Source: Norana najaformis (lineage: Eukaryota; Annelida; Clitellata; Crassiclitellata; Hormogastridae). Taken from it: 64,000 nt of DNA. Shown piece by piece: positions 43,751 to 54,709 of the stretch. The stretch is taken from the NCBI GenBank assembly GCA_964023275.1, contig OZ029925.1, forward strand, positions 4,801,503-4,865,502, read 5' to 3'. Under the pieces are notes generated by a model. That model saw only the letters and a list, made by a program, of their open reading frames with translations, searched no databases and had not been told where the DNA came from. Each line of letters opens with the position of its first letter. Position 1 is the stretch's first letter. Made by a program: the position numbers and the translations under genes.

Positions 43751-44545
43751 ATTTCACTTTTTATGTTCTTAACTGAGACAAACACTTGTCTCAAGTTCAA
43801 TGTACAAAAATCTACACAATAATTATGCAATGTCCCTATCTACGTCACACTACATTAGTACAGGCTTCTATATTAAAACTAATCATAGGCCTTCAGACAT
43901 GGAGCACAATAAATTTGACCAGAAAAGAAATGTTTTAACTCCCTGCTCAAGAAAGTCGATTCGATCTACACGGACGGCTTCGAAGACCCAGCGTTGATCG
44001 CACGTCTTGTCCTCTACGGTAGATTTGACTAAGCACGGCCATGCCCGACGACAAGTAACCGACGGTCGCGGAAACTTTGTGTGAGATCGAAGTTTCTCGA
44101 GAACAAAATCGAATTTCGATGCATTTCGATTCAACCGTTCCTTAAACTTCGATACTCTATCGAACTTATCGGCAAGATCGTCAATTAGATGCTGAAATTA
44201 CAGAAATCGACGATTCTTGCCGGCCATCGATTACTTTAAATACTTTAAAGGCGTTTTAAATGATCTTTGCATTATTCAGTGTTAGCCATAGCGGCGGTTC
44301 CAGGGTTGCTTACGTGGGAGGGGCAATAGCATTTCCAGAGGGGCACCACATTCTGTCAGCCTATCATACACGGGTCTGGAATGAGGGTGCCGGCATATAA
44401 CCAAGAGGGACAGGGGCGAACCGCTCCCCCTGCTGCTATAGCTAAATCCGCTAATTCTTTTCTCCATGTTTACTGAATACGGTTTACTATTGTTATAGGA
44501 TGTTTTTTATATAGCGGCTCTTTCGGCTGTTTGATTCTAAAGTCA

Positions 44546-47297
44546 ATGTCTGTGTCAACTGCTTCCATCATTATCTCCCTCTACGCCGTTGTCCTGTTCC
44601 GGTTCGATGGCGTACGTGGCTCCATCTGTCGGCTTCCGGTCTGCGAGTATGACTTCGTAGTCAGTCGCGTGGAAACGATGACCTATGTGCACCCGACCGG
44701 AAAGACCTTCGACGTTGAGCTCAATGGATCGCGGCTTATCGTAGCACCGAACAACCTCCGGACGGAGGAAGAGTTTCCGGAAGTTATCGGCATGACGGTC
44801 GATCGGCGTCACGTGATCACCGCCGACGGATATCCACGTGACCTCATCGTTGTTAATGGCCAGTTTCCTGGACCGACGATTGAGGTCATGGAAGGGTCAC
44901 AGGTACGAACAGTCAAAGGCCAGGCACATACATACACACCCGTATATCATACGTTGTATACTCCAATATCTTACCTTTATCTGACTTACCATTTTACCTC
45001 ACCATAAGGCGGTAAGACCTAAGATGTCTTATTCTGCCTTACCTCTAAATCATATCGTACTTACTCAAATACCTTACCATACCTTAATTTTCCTTACAAC
45101 TAAATCGTGCCACATGCAGGGCTCTTAAGAGATTCCGAGAGGCCCCCTACAAATGCGATGCCCCAATCTTGAAGCATGAACATCATAAGTCTACTATATC
45201 GCAGTTTTGAATAATATTATTATACAAAAAGGAGATATAAATATTAATAATTAATTATTGCATACAGACTTCTTCAAAATCTGAGGCCCTTGCCATGTGA
45301 AGCCCGAGCCAAATGGCCCTGATGTACCCTCTGAAAGGCCCCGGAGTTAGATTTAGGGGTAGAGGCGGTTCGCCCCCCGCACCCCTCAGACCAAACCCGT
45401 GTATAATGGACAGCCAGAATGTGAATCCCTTCTGGAAATGCTCTTGCCTCTCCACTCAAGCAATTCTGGAGCCTCCACTGATACTTAAATACCTTACCAT
45501 AGATACCTTTGAGGTTATTTGTGCGTTGACTGGCTAATTATAATAATAATTGGTTAATAATTAATTATCCAGATTGTCGTCAGAGTCCACAACCACCTGT
45601 TGAACGAAGTGACTACCATCCACTGGCATGGCATCCGGATGCAAGATAATTATTACATGGACGGCGTTCCATACGTCACCCAGTGCCCCATCCTTCCGCG
45701 CCAGACCTTCACCTACTGGTTCCAGGCGTACCCAGCAGGCACACACTGGTACCACAGTCACCATGGCAACCAGAGACTCGACGGCCTCTACGGGATGCTG
45801 ATCATACACAGATGGACGGATGATCCCCCGCCCAGTCACAGCATCTTCGTCACCGACTGGTATCACATGGACAGCAATGCACTGGCGGCTAGGATTGACA
45901 GCGTCCAGCAACCCAGCTTCACTGGTGAGACGATGAGGCATTATCATTCGCAGGATCGCGCCGAGCTGTCGCGCACGACGTACGTTTCGGCGCTGCTCGG
46001 CGGAAGAGGGCGCTACGACGGTCGAGTATTTCCGCTGGAGGTCTACCCTCTGACCTTTGGCCTTCGACATCTCTTCCGGTTGGTCAACGCCGGCGCCGAA
46101 TTCTCGTTCGAGATCTCGGCTGACGATCACGTGATCGACATCGTTGCCATGGACGGCTACGACGTCCAGCCAATCAGAGCGGACGCCGCCATATTGCATC
46201 CGGGAGAGTCGCTGGACTTCGAGTTGCTGGCCGATCGGTCGGAGTTTTCGCGCTACTGGCTTCGTGCCGAGCCGCTTTTGGCGGGAATTGGACCTGACGT
46301 AACGCAGGAGGGGGTGGCTCCGCAGGAAGCACGTGCCATCCTCGAATACGCCGGCGGGCTGGGAGACGCTGATCCGTCCTCACGACCGCGAAACTGCACC
46401 GCTTCGGACCCATGTGTCGTGTTCAACTGCCCCTTTCCCGACTACCCTGCGGGGTTGAACAAGTCCTGCAGACACGCCTACCAAGCGAGGTCGCGCCAAA
46501 CCTCACTCCGACTGAGGCTCAACTACGGACTCTTCGACAGGTACCCAGAGGAGTACTTCCTGAACTTCGCCTTCGTCGGGGCAATGACGGTTAACGGGCG
46601 GAGGTTTGTACCACCGCGAGGATTCCGTACTTCGAGGCTGGACAGCTGGAAATACGTTGTGCCTTGCGACGAGAAATCCTGTCGCGGGAAATGGTGTTCC
46701 TGTACCAACACCCTGTCCATACCCCACGGCGCCACTGTACAGATGGTCCTGACGAACTACAAGTCTCCCACAGATGTTAAGGCGCCCTATATGCATCACA
46801 GCGTTCACATGCACGGTCACGGATTCGCCGTACTCGCCACAGGATTCGGGGAGTGGAACTCAACAAGCGGGCAACTGGTCGGACCCAACGAAGACATCAC
46901 GTGCGATTCGAACGTCTGTTCTCAACCTCGCTGGACCGGCGCCACTCCTGAACTGAACCTCATCGACCCACCCGTCAAGGACACGATCATCGTGCCCGCT
47001 GAGGGGTACGTCGTCGTCCGGTTTCGAAGCGACAATCCGGGACTCTGGCTGATGCACTGTCACCAGGAAACACACAATCTGGATGGAATGGCCCTGTTGC
47101 TGGACGTGGGATCGAGGGAGGTCAAACCAGATCCACCGGATGGATTTCCGATCTGCGGAGATTTCAACTGGACGAACACCAGACCACGGATGTACCCGAC
47201 GATGCTCAGCAGAGAACAGGAACATTCCAAAGGCGAGAAGTCCGTCTCAGCCGAGGCGAACTCCATCATCAACGAAACAACCACTCCCGAAGATAAA

Positions 47298-47352
<55 letters not shown>

Positions 47353-48344
47353 GGGAAACGAGTGAACACCCACTGTACACCCACTATATATATATAGTCT
47401 TCTGTGGGTGTTCAGTAGCTCTACTTGTTTCCGGTTTCATCAAATTGATTTAGCGCCTGAATAGTTGGGATGGGTGGGAACAGGAGGAGGAGAAGGAAGA
47501 TGGAGAAGAGGAGAAGGAAGAGGAGAAGCAGGAAGAGGAGGTATATGAAAATGATAGGGTGGAAGAGGAAGAAGAAGAGAAAGAGCAGGAAGAAGAATAA
47601 CAAGAAGAAGAACAGGAAGAAGAACAGGCAGAGGAACACGAAGAAGAAGAATTTAGGACAGCATTAAGAAGAAGTAGGAGGAGAAAGATTCATACGGATC
47701 CTAAGGTAACTGCCAGGTTGCCAGCTGATGGTCCTGCACTGGTATTGTTTATCAATACAGACATTTAACGTCGGCCTAATTATTAATCTAGGTACGTTTT
47801 TTGCGGTTTCAGTAGTAATTGCCTATAGGAAGAATTTGCTGGTCTTAAAAAGTAAATAAGTAAGCAAGTAAGCAAGAACGTAAGTAGGTCAGTCAGTAAG
47901 CAGTCTTTATTTGCATCTGTCATGAGCAGTGTTGCGCACATGTATTGAATTGCATATAACGATTACTTACATACTTACATAGATTATAACACGAACAAAT
48001 ATAACAGACTGATATAACATCAGTTAGACTAGCGAACAGCGCCATCGAGAGATACTTAGGAGGCGTTTTCGATGTGTTCACTTAAATTAAATTGGATTTC
48101 GTTACACTGCATGGGAGTTACATTACTGCGTTACTTTACTTTGTACTAAATTACATTTGTAGACTTGCTGCAGATCCCTCGAGGAAAGGCAATCGGCGGA
48201 GCAATCATGTTCATGTTACTGGGCGCGTTTTTAGCGACAGTTCCGTTGGTAATTAAACTATTACACTCCAACAGGAGAAAAACGCAGACACAGAGGTCAC
48301 TTGAGGACATAACTGAAGAGACAAGTCTTCTTGGACCGCAGTAG
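44546..48344 (+). CDS. Laccase-type multicopper oxidase with C-terminal membrane anchor, three exons, about 754 aa
   Basis: Laccases oxidise phenols, or metals in some cases, and reduce O2 to water. Exons are 44546-44902, 45573-47298 and 48163-48344 (stop TAG). The ATG opens a hydrophobic signal peptide ending near residue 25. Copper motifs are complete: HWHG (136-139), HWYHSH (177-182), HHSVHMHGH (527-535) with the H-x-x-H-x-H pattern, and HCHQETHNLDGM (614-625). The position of the T1 axial ligand is Met. The sequence DGVPYVTQCPI and a DGFPICGDF segment match animal, insect-type laccases. Exon 3 adds a transmembrane segment (about 704-725), a basic stop-transfer RRK and the tail EETSLLGPQ, an acidic dileucine signal. 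Type I membrane topology is inferred. The exon 2 donor is the weak point: the only phase-compatible site near the TA repeat is AAAG|gcatat, a GC donor. The protein's tissue and substrate cannot be read from the sequence. Confidence 0.88.
47299..47350. repeat. TA dinucleotide array directly after laccase exon 2
   Basis: About 24 TA units begin two bases after the predicted GC donor. The frame stays open through it as Tyr-Ile repeats. Confidence 0.95.
47395..47665 (+). repeat. Dispersed repeat with GA-rich tail, laccase intron 2
   Basis: A block with CATCAAATTGATTTAGCGCC, then a GAGGAA-rich tract, recurs at 58110-58570 at high similarity. This identifies the sequence after the TA array as a dispersed repeat, not laccase coding sequence. 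Confidence 0.7.
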
Positions 48345-48649
48345 AATTTGCTGGATTCACTTTTACCGTTACATTACATTACTCACGCGTGTTGTTTATA
48401 ATATGTAAATTAAATAGTAAGTACAGTTGTCCATAGTTTAGCAGCTTGACTGCAGTTTATGAGGATGATGATGTTGACGATTTATAATGATTATGAATGA
48501 GATTGTGATTAAGATCATGATGGCGATCGTCATATTATTGTTTTTTAACCAAAGGTATCTACGATTCCTTGGGGTTCAGAAATGTTTGGAGATTAAGCAC
48601 TTATATATGTAACGGTTAAATTCCGTTAAGATTGGCCAGCCCAAAAGTT

Positions 48650-48845
48650 TAACGGAACGCAGCAACGTTAGCAAGTGGCCTCCCTTCCTCTCTCTCTGGT
48701 CTCCCGGCAATCGGACTTGGCTCTTGACGTGGCATCTTTGGACAACCCCACGGACTTGACGCAGCGCTCGTGAATAAGCTGGTGCCCTGCTCTTAGCTTT
48801 AAGTAACGCTTTGGAAATTTCGAGATTACGATTACGATTACGACT
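48650..48845 (+). mobile_element. Short retroelement, family B, sharing the family A 3' end
   Basis: The body (GGACAACCCCACGGACTTGA and flanks) differs from family A. The final block with GTGAATAAGCTGGTGCCC, a TTAGCTTT string and the GATTAC tail is clearly related. This arrangement is typical of a SINE that borrows a LINE 3' end. Confidence 0.6.
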
Positions 48846-48940
48846 GAGACAAACGCTTGCATTATGCAAAATACACCGTTGATGTGGTTAACTTTTACTG
48901 TCAGTCAGGAAAGCCCAAAGCAACACGTCCACCGCAGCTG

Positions 48941-49130
48941 CCAATGTAATCGTAATCGTAATCTCAACGAAAAGCTAAGTCGCGGGAACCAGCTTATTCA
49001 CAGGCGCTCACTCAAAACAAAATCGATAGGCGAAAGGGTTCTGTTCCAGGTCAAGATCCAAGAGTCAGGCAGGTAGGCAGTCAGACGACTATGGTGGATG
49101 GTGTTTGGAATCGGATCTGCAAGATAGATA
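48941..49130 (-). mobile_element. LINE 3' end fragment, family A
   Basis: This is an antisense copy between the laccase and H2A.Z genes. It begins with complemented GATTAC repeats (GTAATCGTAATCGTAATC) and has lost part of the block that normally follows the tail. Confidence 0.65.
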
Positions 49131-49539
49131 AGTGGAAGAAGAGGAACGTATAAGCGAGAGCGCCGATGAGGTTCGTTTCATGATGGTGTACAGTTCGAAG
49201 AATGGTAAATTCATCGGTAATCGATCGATGCTCGCGAAGATGACCCCGAATTCAAAGTATAATACCCGGTGTCAACAGATTTTCGCCAACGTTTTGCCTC
49301 GAGATTCTCGGTACAGATGATGTGTTACTGACATCTTGACAGTCCACATCGAAGGTTTACGGTTGTGCCGCCAATGAGATCCCGACTCTTTCCGAACCTC
49401 CATAGGCCTACACTTATCCTAATAAATTTAACAAATCTGAATAGAAATAAGCAAGACTTGAAGAAGTCATTGTTCTAGACCGACATTGCGGAAAGTAATC
49501 TCCCATTAGAATCTATTAACAGACATACCATATCCGAAG

Positions 49540-49960
49540 TAGATAGGCTACAACTGAAATTGATCGATTACGACACAGCGAATTGTGGAAAAGTTTGATA
49601 GAAGAATGGGAACAGGTGAACTGATTACTAACTATGCTAACTACAAAGCGATTAGAATATGTAACGCATTGAATAATTACACTAAGATCATCCAAACCGT
49701 TGCGCAGGTTTTCAAGACAGCGTCTGCTTACAAGTTGGACTGAAGAGGGTCCAATCGGAAATAGGCAGCTACAAAAACTCACCAGACCAATGCTGCACCC
49801 CGAACACCAAGAACATGAAAAAGGAAGGGTTGAGGACTCAGAGAAAGAAGACAATCAAAACGCCGAAGGAGTCAGACCAAAAAAAGCAAAAATTCAAAAG
49901 ACGAAAGGCGAAGAACTGGAGAATTTGCGTAAGATTCTTAATTCTGATTCGTGTAATTAA
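49540..49960 (+). pseudogene. Broken charged ORF of unknown origin
   Basis: One + frame reads LRHSELWKSLIEEWEQ, then two stops, then an open stretch of about 86 codons containing SWTEEGPIGNRQLQKLTRP and a Lys/Glu-rich end (RPKKAKIQKTKGEELENLRK). Its composition is protein-like rather than repetitive. No family was recognised; a decayed transposon ORF is the simplest reading. Confidence 0.25.
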
Positions 49961-50126
49961 TGTAGGGTTTCAACATGAGACATTTACATTGTCCGTCACT
50001 GCTGGTACATGCTCTGTCGATTAACCATAATGTTAATGCTAACTATGTGGTGTACGATGTTTGGAGAGGCGCTAAAATATTAGGATACATACTGACGCGC
50101 AGCAGGGAACCAGCAAAAAGATTTGG

Positions 50127-50136
50127 TCACGTGACG
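50127..50136 (+). promoter_or_regulatory. GTCACGTGAC E-box upstream of H2A.Z
   Basis: The palindrome is identical to the one upstream of the IkappaB-like gene and lies about 90 bp before the H2A.Z ATG. Just downstream is TTTGAA (50144-50149), which resembles a cell-cycle homology region. No TATA box is evident nearby. Confidence 0.4.
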
Positions 50137-50226
50137 CAACGCGTTTGAATCGGCTTTGTTCCGTTTGCTTCGTTGAGGGGGTTGAACGGTTGTAGTTTGA
50201 AAGAATTCAAATTCAAGGATATCAGA

Positions 50227-53200
50227 ATGGTTTGTATTATTTTAAGATGTTTATGATCGCTTACTTAAATGCACCAAACGCATGTTCTTTCAGCTGTTGG
50301 ATTAAATTAGCGATCGGTGTCGTCATAAGACATTGTGATGGCGATGTTTATAGAGTGGCTTATATTGCGTTAAGCAGGTCAAAGGATTAGGCGCCGAAAT
50401 TAACTGTTGCGCCATGATGTTCAAAACTCGTGCGCTTTTTCGTTCAAATTTCGGTTTGATTTGCTATAATTTGAATTATAGCAGTTCATTTGCGGTTCAG
50501 TTAGTTTAGTCAATACAACTGTTGATTTCGGTTGAATAGTTTGGAAACTTTTATTTGACATTTACTTTAAAATGTTATATCGAAATTTTTGTGCAGATGA
50601 ATTGATTTAGGCGCAAAATTCTTGAAATTATGTTTCCAGCATAATTTCTAAAAACCTGTTCACGGTTAAAGTTTGTTAGGTTGCGGTGAAGGTTTTGTTT
50701 GAAGTGTAACGTTTAATATTGGAATTTCTACAGTACTGTTGCCATAAAACGAGATTAAAGCATACAGTATCCATTATTTACCCAGACTACAACATCTGAG
50801 CAAAAAATGAATCCATCTGGCTTATCGGATAAGAATAAATAAGTTTTGATATTGGTTTTAACATGGCAAATTGGTGAGCACCTTGAATCTTGATAAGTGA
50901 AGTTTGTAGTGTCTGCAGCAGATTCTTAGAGTACCATGGACTGCTAAGAAGACAAATGAACGGGTCCTAGAGACGGCAGGAGTAGAGAGGAGTCTGCTTG
51001 GATAATTCCAAAAAGGAAGCTGTCATACTTTGGACATGTGCTTTGAAAGAGTGGAGACTACTGAGAGAAAGAGATCATCCAAGATGACATGGATCGATAA
51101 TTATTGTTCGATCAGTTATTACAGAAGACAAGGGACAGAAGCAGATGGCACAAAATTGTCCGTGGTGCAGCCAATCTTCGGCTCGAGCTGAAGACTAGAC
51201 AAGCCTCATTAACGATAACTGTAAATTGGTAGACAAACTGGTTGAAATTTTATTTTTAAAAGTCAGTTATGAATATCCAGTTTGGTTGTAGTATGGTGTT
51301 GTTTGATATTTCTTCAGGCTGGAGGTAAAGCTGGAAAAGATACCGGAAAAGCTAAGGCTAAAGCAGTATCTCGATCGGCTCGAGCTGGATTACAGGCATG
51401 TAGAATTTTGTTTCTGTGTTTTGAGTGCATGCTAATATTTATGTATTTATTTATTGAACTTATTACTAGCGCACGGTTAGTAAATCTTAACGAGTTTCTG
51501 CTTACAGCTGATACGTTCAAAAATTCTTATGACATTCTTTCCTGGGACCATGTTAAATACTTCTTCGTAAATAGGCTGTAAGCTCCAAAGCCTGGAATAG
51601 GTAGTGTGGTAGGCTTAGAACCATGTGGACCTTATTCATCGAAAAGGAATTGAACCGACATGATTTTCGACTGCAGACCGCATAGAGATACCCAGGACAG
51701 GAAGACTGCAACATGTATCATGGATACCAACATGAGTTGAGTTTCTTCAGACAGAGAGAGGATTAGGTAGCGTTAGAATGTTCTAAAGCTGAATTAAATT
51801 TGGAATCTACATTCCTGACCACGTTTTTCAATAACACATGGTGTGATAATTGCCATTATAGTGAGGTACATTTCAAATTTTACTGATAATGTGTTTAAAA
51901 CTCTCCTCTCTCATCATCAATTAAAGTTATGTAATTTTTAAGGCTAACTTCAGTGAATAGGATTTCAACACTTATGACCAAAAATTTAAAACATTCTGCA
52001 GCTAACTTGGTGTAATTTAAACTCTGGCAAAGTCAATCTTTACACTGCATAATTCTGGCAGCGTCAGGAATTATCGCCATAGCATGTGAATGCTTACAAT
52101 TTACTTATATTGAGTGGCTCTGTGTACATAAATACCATTTTTCAAACAAATTCTTAACTAGTGGGATTGAGCTCTGCGTCACAGATAGTTTTAGCTTTCC
52201 AGTCCATTTGGTAATTCTTTGATGCCATATCATAAGTGGATAGACTTCCAGTAACAGTGTTTTGTCTGAAATTGTTGCTCAACCTGTAAAACTAGTTTTC
52301 AGTGCCACTACTTCTGTCTTGTTACCATGATTATTATTATTACAAAGACTATTAATGTGTGCAAGGTCATATAATGCAAATCTGAAACTATAAATCCAGG
52401 ATTTTGTAACTTACAGGTGAAGCAGTTATTCGTTATTATTAACCATCCTGTTTTCATCGCCACCGACTAATGCTTGATCCTTAGATAGTGTCATTGAATA
52501 AATGCAGAAACGATAATTATAACCTGTCATATGTCCTGGAAGATAGCAAGAACTTATTATAAGTCACGTAATTGAAATCATATGCTAAATAGTATCTACA
52601 CTGAAACCTTTGTGTAAAGCTGATTTTAGGAGTCAAGTTAGTTTCATATAAAGATGAGGGTTAAGTTTGTTAAGAACAGAAAGTTCATCCATTGGTGAAT
52701 GAAGTTTGAATAATGGGAATGTTCTCAATTGGCAGACTTCCTACTGTGTTGAATACATCAGTATTTAAGTAACTGCCAAATACTTTGCCCTGTACGCTGA
52801 ATAGGTTAAAGACAAGAGTCCGTTTTACAAGCAATGAATTGTTTCATTACGTCAGTTTGCCTGTGTAACTATACTTGTTTTGTGTTCTTTAGTTCCCTGT
52901 TGGCCGTATCCACCGACACTTGAAGACTCGCACCACAAGCCACGGTCGTGTGGGGGCCACAGCAGCCGTCTACAGCGCTGCCATCCTAGAATATTTGACA
53001 GCTGAGGTGAGAAAGATGCACTTTTATTGGTTTGCTCTTTATAATGTAAAATTTTATCGGTGGAAACTGAAATTGGTAATCTTGTAAGCCTTTGATTGTA
53101 TTTCCAATTAATCACACTGCTGAAGTAAGCTATGGTGGACAATCAGTCCATCTAGACCTAGCTGTTAAAGATGATGATGAGTTCTCTGCCCAAAGGCAGG

Positions 53201-54709
53201 TCCATCGGCTTTAGGCCTCCCGGGATGAGATGAGTGAGGTGGTTTCCCATTGCCTTTCTCACAGAAAATTGTGGTTTGAGGCAGATTCAAACCTGCAACC
53301 ATCCAGTTACGAGGCACAGACCATACCACTACTCCAAAACGTCCCACTTTTTAAAGATAGCAATGCCTATTAATTGTTAATAGAGCACATCTTAGCCTGA
53401 TTGGCTTAAAGTCAGGGTATTCTCTGTTGAAATGCAGCTGGTGTCTGGTTGTTTTCACAGTGAATATCATTATGGAACAGAACTCTCGAAATGACTGTTC
53501 CAGCACAGATTTGAACACCCAGCCTTGGGTTTGGCAGTCTAGCAGACTAACAAACAGATTATTGGAGGATGTAGAATTGGTTTCAAACTTTGATGTTTTG
53601 CGTCTGAATGTTTGAACGTTAGGCCTTGAGATTTGAAAAAGGTTTATAATCAATGTTTTTTTCTAACCATAAATTATTCTTAGAATGCAAATGTGCACAA
53701 CCACTACGCATTAAAGATTATTTGAAACGGCTGTATAAATTTTGCTGTTTGGATTATTCATAAACAGGTACTGGAGTTGGCCGGAAATGCCAGCAAAGAT
53801 CTGAAAGTCAAGCGTATAACTCCACGCCATCTTCAGCTTGCCATTCGAGGAGATGAGGAACTTGATAGTCTGATCAAGGCGACAATTGCAGGAGGAGGTT
53901 GGTTGTGCTGGAAATTGATTTTAATTCTAAATTCAGCTTTTTTCAATAATTATATTCAGTTAGAATTTTGCTCATTTTATGTGACTTGAATTGAAGGCTC
54001 TTTGTTCAAGATTCCTTCCTTACTGAGGTGATGATAAGTAAGTACTGCGTTGCGTTTGTTAACACGCTATATGTCCATTGACTGAGCGAGGAAACTCACT
54101 CCGAATGCGAAATGAAAATCTGTGGACTGTATTGCTTTATCCTTTTCATTCAACAATACAAATATTCAGCTATTTACAAATTAAAAGTAAACCATTCAGT
54201 TTCTTTTCTATCGTGAATGAGTAAGTACAAATTTGTATTGTCAAGTATTTGAAATTCTGAGGTCCATTGTAGGCAGCATGAAATAATTTGAGCCGAGTGT
54301 TTGGGAAGGAGAAGATAGACTTGATTCTAGATAATCCAATTTTTATTGCATCAGCAAAATATATCTTCTTTTTATCGTTGTTCTTAATGAAAGTGCAGAA
54401 ATTACTACACAGACTTTATGGCGAGCCTTTTTCAAGCAATGAAATATATCGTGATTTGGTTTTTAGGTAAATTTTAGCGTTTAGTGGAAGTTTTGGGTTG
54501 AACAATTTGCCCTCTTGAAAGTATCTGCGTGACATTTTATAATAGTTGTCTAGAATTACACAAATTAATCAGACTTAATGAAACCTCGTCAAAATGACTA
54601 GTTTCCGTTTCTGCTGCTAGAAAAAACCTGAATGTTTTTCTTTTCAGGTGTAATTCCTCACATTCACAAGTCGCTTATTGGAAAGAAGGGAAATCCGCAG
54701 GCGCCTTAG
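50227..54709 (+). CDS. H2A.Z: Histone H2A.Z variant, five exons, 128 aa
   Basis: This is the replication-independent histone variant H2A.Z, deposited by SWR1/SRCAP-type remodellers around promoters. Exons are 50227-50229 (ATG only), 51318-51395, 52893-53006, 53768-53897 and 54648-54709 (TAG). The joined protein is 128 aa, the usual length. It starts [20 protein letters not shown], followed by the histone fold with [20 protein letters not shown], and carries the H2A.Z-specific acidic patch and docking region [17 protein letters not shown] and [14 protein letters not shown]. Differences from the animal consensus are a Thr in the N-tail, Ala in SRSARAGLQ, and a C-terminus NPQAP instead of a QQKT-type ending. 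Intron 2 uses a GC donor (CAG|gcatgt). A GTCACGTGAC box lies about 90 bp upstream of the ATG. Intron 1 carries a LINE fragment and intron 3 a tRNA-derived SINE. Identification is close to certain; the 3' UTR extent is unknown. Confidence 0.97.
50930..51215 (+). pseudogene. LINE reverse-transcriptase C-terminal remnant in H2A.Z intron 1
   Basis: The + strand reads [19 protein letters not shown], then [16 protein letters not shown], and finally [15 protein letters not shown], interrupted by several stops. This order (R-LSYFGH, EKEI-QG, W-DN, D-RW) is the familiar C-terminal region of a LINE endonuclease/reverse-transcriptase polyprotein. The fragment is dead. Confidence 0.7.
53163..53347 (-). 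mobile_element. tRNA-derived SINE in H2A.Z intron 3
   Basis: On the - strand, a head with TGGAGTAGTGGTATGG (A-box, 53321-53336) and GGTTTGAATC (B-box, 53284-53293) precedes a body containing AAAGCCGATGGACCTGCC. It ends in ATC repeats. Confidence 0.6.

Larger units (their letters stand above)
35076..44545. other. Long gene-poor interval
   Basis: About 9.5 kb hold no host gene that I can support. It contains a tRNA-derived SINE near 36300, a 10-bp array at 36640, a 65-bp duplication near 38320-38460 (CTACGA..TTACGGGGTTTT), a 14-bp array at 39835, TA-rich duplications at 40340-41232, a TCTG array at 41820-41940, and the coiled-coil ORF near 43500. Confidence 0.5.

Noticed and set aside
45561..46199. 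212-codon - strand ORF opposite the laccase
   Set aside because: It is the antisense shadow of laccase exon 2, which has copper motifs and conserved sequence on the + strand.
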